NCBI GenBank assembly: GCA_023231475.1
Contig: JALJEE010002657.1
Span: forward strand, 1 to 38,015
Origin: Seison nebaliae
Lineage: Eukaryota; Rotifera; Pararotatoria; Seisonacea; Seisonidae
Reading direction: 5' to 3'
Length of the DNA stretch: 38,015 nt
Part shown: positions 34,780-38,015 of the stretch, piece after piece
How positions within the stretch are numbered: the stretch's first letter is position 1
How the letters are laid out: every line of letters begins with the position of its first letter
Translations under genes and position numbers: made by a program
The notes under the pieces: generated by a model
Database searches by the model: none
What the model saw: the letters and a program-made list of their open reading frames with translations, nothing else
Told to the model about the DNA's origin: nothing

Positions 34780-37114
34780 TCTTAAGAATCTTGGATGGAG
34801 TTTCGACGAATCCGTCGTTTCAAAGAAATGGATTCGTTAATCGTAGAGATGCTCGAAAATGATCGGTCGATTCTAAGACATGTTCGAGATTATTATGATC
34901 TACAGTTCTCACCAACTTCCTCTGAGTTCAAAAATTTTATTTTTAACTTTTCTCCATCTAATTTTCTTCCTCATCTCTTCGATGTCAGGATTATGCTCGA
35001 ACGGAATGATTATACCGGGCTCTCAGAATTCTTAAACGCCGACACTCTACGACACAAAAACGACGGCACATGAGAATAGGAAGTGGTGCGATATTTACTG
35101 TTGCAAAGAGAAGGGAACAATTGCATCTATGAAAACAACAGATAGTCCTCCTAATCAGCCGATTATAGGCCCGATCGAGAGAGAGGAATGAACGATGTGA
35201 ACAGAGAAAAATCGTCTCCAAGGAATACATCGGTAGAACTAAACTCTTAAGAAGCGAAAGACGGATCTTCAACTGAAGGAATTTGGATTTAGGAGAAAAA
35301 GAGAAGAACGCTCTACAAAATTTATTTCGAATACGATCGAGAGCACACGATGAGAATGGCCGAATATCGAACAAAGAGCCGAGAAAGACGTATGAAGAAC
35401 TGAGAGGAATGTTAAAGAAAGAACGATTGCCAGTCGACAACAACCAACATTTGGATTCATTAATGGAAATACCTCTTTCAGCTAGAAGACGAGTAATGCG
35501 TAGATATGAAACTTTTAGTTTGCGAAGCGACCGATGGATGATAACGAAATCGTCGGCATATGGCATAACGTGAGGAAATGGAGAGTTTCCAATATCGATC
35601 AGATTGTTCTCATTTAGTTCACGGAGAACGCCATCGATAGCCAGTCCGAATAACCAGGGACCCAAGATAGTTCCTTGACGAACACCCGAGTTGATTTGGA
35701 ATGTGGAACTGAAGTTGTCACCATGCACTACACGTCCAGACGAGTTTTGAGAAAGATGAATGAGGAGCTTGATGACCGGTAATTGTACACCTTGACGCTG
35801 TAAGTGATCGAAAGCGAAGGAAACGTTGACGGAATCAAATGCCTTGGAAGCATCGAGGAAAAGTAGATGTAAGGACAATTTCTTGTCTCTCGCGATAGAA
35901 ATAGCTGAACGAAGAATCAGCAGGAGAGGATATGTTCCTCGACAGGAAGAGTGATAAGCAAATTGATATGATGACGAATACAGAGCATTTCGATAATGAA
36001 ATAGAATAAGATTCTCCAAAATTTTCAGTAGGAAAGAAGAGATACAAATCGGTCTGTAGGAACGTAAAGAAGATTGATCGATATTTGGATTCTTTAAGAT
36101 AGGAATTATTTTAAAGAGAAGAGAAATGGAACGGAAATTAAGATGAGAGAAAATCCAATTCACAAAATTGGTGAGGTCGATTACGAGTGAAGGAAGAAGA
36201 CGATCAACCAGTTTGATACAGATATTATCAAAAGCATGTGCCTTCGTTTCATCAAGCCCCAGAACGGATTCAGAAATTTCTTGAGGAAGAAAAAGATCGC
36301 AATGAGAGTTAAGATTGGAATAATCATAGTGATCGAATGAAGTGCGATACATATATGCGCCAAAATACTCAGCAAATGATTCAGCTGGAATAGAGGAGGA
36401 TTGAATTGAATTGGAAGAGCGGTTGCTGATTAGCTTCCAAATATTAGATGAATGAGAAGAAAGGCAAGCGGCTTTCAGTCTACAATGGAAATGATCACGG
36501 ACACACTCTCTCACGGCTCTACGAAAGACTTTCCGCGATTTTAGGAGAGACTCAAGATTGAAAGAGGAAGGATCGACACAAAACTTTTTCCAGCAATCTG
36601 TTGCTCGACGTTTAAGGTGGATTATAGATGAGAAATTGGAAACAGGAGGACGAGAAAAATGTTTTTGATGAGACATTACAGAAGATGAACAATGAGCAAT
36701 AAGGGAAAGCTGTTCAGGTACCGAGAAAGCGGTGTTCAGTAACGAAAAGAAGACATCAGACACGATTGCATCTTGTCGAATGGGAGAAAATTTGCAATAT
36801 TTTTTACAAATATTGACTGTTGTTTGGTGTTTATTCAGCGAAGGAAGATCTTTTGACACAGATTGGGATGAGATGGGAATGGTTAGAGCGATAGGAAGAT
36901 GATCTGACAAGGAAGATAAGAAAGAATCGTGAACAATTTCGTAGACAACTGCAGATGTACTTAGACTGTCATTAATGATGAAGTGATCAATCCAGGAACT
37001 GCTCGAATGGGATGTGAACGTTACGGAGTCATTCTTACATAATTTGTAGCTTCGATTACGGAGAGGGATGAACAGAAACTCGAGTGATCGATCGAATGAT
37101 CGAATATTTCGATG
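34780..37114 (-). mobile_element. LINE (non-LTR retrotransposon), 5'-truncated copy 1
   Basis: Covers the open reading frame at 34991-37114 plus about 200 bp of likely 3' UTR. The 5' end is truncated inside the endonuclease domain and abuts a second LINE copy. No clear poly(A) tail or target-site duplication could be found at the 3' end, so that boundary is approximate. It sits about 200 bp upstream of the start of the SLC5 gene, in the same orientation. Confidence 0.75.
34991..37114 (-). CDS. LINE endonuclease (C-terminal end) plus reverse transcriptase
   Basis: An uninterrupted frame of about 707 codons, with no ATG at its 5' end because the element is truncated. It opens with the tail of an apurinic-type endonuclease (SSSSWIDHFIIND, then SLSDHLPIALTI). 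The reverse transcriptase follows: the HLLFLDASKAFDSVN motif with its aspartates, the SGVRQGTILGPWLF motif, and the MPYADDFVII catalytic box. The C-terminal part includes ALDRIRNKFCRAFFSF, SLVLPMYSLE and a Cys/Arg-rich end. Catalytic residues are intact and there is no stop in over 2 kb, so the copy is young. It copies its RNA into DNA at a nicked target site. Clade not assigned. Confidence 0.88.
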   Translation of the reverse strand, partial: HRNIRSFDRSLEFLFIPLRNRSYKLCKNDSVTFTSHSSSSWIDHFIINDSLSTSAVVYEIVHDSFLSSLSDHLPIALTIPISSQSVSKDLPSLNKHQTTVNICKKYCKFSPIRQDAIVSDVFFSLLNTAFSVPEQLSLIAHCSSSVMSHQKHFSRPPVSNFSSIIHLKRRATDCWKKFCVDPSSFNLESLLKSRKVFRRAVRECVRDHFHCRLKAACLSSHSSNIWKLISNRSSNSIQSSSIPAESFAEYFGAYMYRTSFDHYDYSNLNSHCDLFLPQEISESVLGLDETKAHAFDNICIKLVDRLLPSLVIDLTNFVNWIFSHLNFRSISLLFKIIPILKNPNIDQSSLRSYRPICISSFLLKILENLILFHYRNALYSSSYQFAYHSSCRGTYPLLLILRSAISIARDKKLSLHLLFLDASKAFDSVNVSFAFDHLQRQGVQLPVIKLLIHLSQNSSGRVVHGDNFSSTFQINSGVRQGTILGPWLFGLAIDGVLRELNENNLIDIGNSPFPHVMPYADDFVIIHRSLRKLKVSYLRITRLLAERGISINESKCWLLSTGNRSFFNIPLSSSYVFLGSLFDIRPFSSCALDRIRNKFCRAFFSFSPKSKFLQLKIRLSLLKSLVLPMYSLETIFLCSHRSFLSLDRAYNRLIRRTICCFHRCNCSLLFATVNIAPLPILMCRRFCVVECRRLRILRARYNHSVRA

Positions 37115-38006
37115 TCAATGATCGTTGAATGAGAGTGAGTATATGGGGAAAGAATCCCGATGCCGAGAAGTTATCAATGACGCGGAAAATACGTCGACAA
37201 TATGTAATAGGAAATGGAAGAAACTCGGTGACCGAGAATGTCAGATTTCGATTGATTCTCCTGAAACAACCTAAGAGGCGACGGATGATGTTGTTGTACG
37301 TTCGGTCCATTCTGAGGAATGAGTTGTTGGAGACGAACAGTAGCGAGTCCAGTCCGTATAATGGAAGAACGAGTGAGGAGAAAACACGCAAACGAATAGT
37401 CAATGGAAGATATTTAGATCGTGACGAGAATGAGAAGGAGGCTCGAACTAATTTGTTCCGAATATGATCGAGTGAAGCTGATGCTATCATTTTGGAGTCT
37501 AGGAAGACACTGAGGAACGTATGAGTTTGTGCTGGAAGAGATGAAGTTAGAAATTTCCTCAGCGTTGAGGGAGTTGTGGAAAGGACGACAGTCTTCGTCG
37601 GATTGATTTTGATGGAAACTTCAGCCAGAAGAACCTGTGCTTTTTCACGAATTTGGTTGAGTTATCGAGGAGAAGTAGAAAAAATTACGATGTCGTTAGC
37701 ATATGCTACAATCGTCGTTTTGAGTCGAAATATCATTAAGCGACCGTTCGTAATTGAGTTATAATTTTCGTCAATATTAGTATTTGAGTCGTAAATCACC
37801 AAATCGGATATTAACGGCGTTAATTGGCCATATTCATCTGTTTTCTCACATCTATGCCTTTGGCATTGTCTTGTCAAAGAAGATTTTGGCGGTAATTTCA
37901 ACTTGACATCAGTCGATAATGGACCCACGGAATTTATAATTATGTCTTCATTTCGAAGATTTGTTGTCTTCGCCGTTGTGCGAATCTTCTCTCTTAAATT
38001 CCTCAA
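37056..38006 (-). pseudogene. Decayed reverse transcriptase fragment, LINE copy 2
   Basis: The same minus-strand frame runs from 38006 to the stop at 37056, interrupted by TAA at 37662-37664. The catalytic box reads TIVAYANDIVIF, with Asn where the second-position Asp of YADD belongs. Downstream, SLDHIRNKLVRASFSFSSRS, SSLVLPLYGLDSL and MDRTYNNIIRRLLGCFRR align block by block with the C-terminal half of the neighbouring LINE, but with many substitutions, so it is a different subfamily member. The motif upstream of YAND is barely recognisable (GQLTPLISDLVI). The last ~60 bp overlap the truncated start of copy 1 in another frame, so the exact junction lies around 37060-37115. Confidence 0.75.
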
Positions 38007-38015
38007 CTTTTCCTC

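Overview
The window is animal nuclear DNA: AT-rich, with spliced genes on both strands, introns mostly 45-70 bp, classical fibrillar procollagens, a SLC26 and a SLC5 transporter, a v-SNARE, PP5 phosphatase and LINE-type retrotransposons. This suggests an invertebrate metazoan with a compact genome. I cannot name the phylum from sequence alone. Exon structures below were worked out by hand from reading frame, splice-site dinucleotides and knowledge of the protein families. All exon junctions quoted are phase-consistent unless stated.

Layout. 1-2.1 kb is a repeat/retroelement graveyard: a gag-like ORF start running off the left edge, nine ~30-bp spaced repeats, a reading frame broken by two in-frame stops, and a possible LTR-element 3' end. 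2.1-3.2 kb (+) is a WW+PIN protein like Swt1. 3.76-5.14 kb (+) is a synaptobrevin/VAMP gene with two interchangeable 80-nt SNARE exons and a long luminal tail. 5.27-6.01 kb (-) is a PGRMC/MAPR haem-binding protein. 6.35-8.56 kb (-) is a SLC26 anion transporter with a STAS domain. 9.86-10.79 kb (+) is a single-exon secreted orphan. 11.06-15.67 and 17.36-22.04 kb (-) are two tandem fibrillar collagens with matching exon architecture. 22.74-25.86 kb (-) is a secreted protein with laminin-G-like domains. 26.50-28.67 kb (+) is KLHDC4. 28.81-29.09 kb (-) is a small basic ORF. 30.09-32.22 kb (+) is PP5, whose last exon overlaps the predicted last exon of a convergent SLC5-type sodium/solute symporter (32.20-34.57 kb, -). 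34.8-38.0 kb (-) holds a 5'-truncated LINE with an open reverse transcriptase and, head-to-tail behind it, a decayed second LINE copy.

How the genes relate. There is no operon logic: these are independent housekeeping and matrix genes packed closely. The two collagens and the LamG-like protein form a same-strand 15-kb block of extracellular-matrix candidates. The strongest unusual signals are the mutually exclusive SNARE half-motif exons plus luminal extension in the VAMP gene, the near-universal GTT 5' splice sites, and the absence of the C2 and C3 cysteines in the C-propeptides of both collagens.
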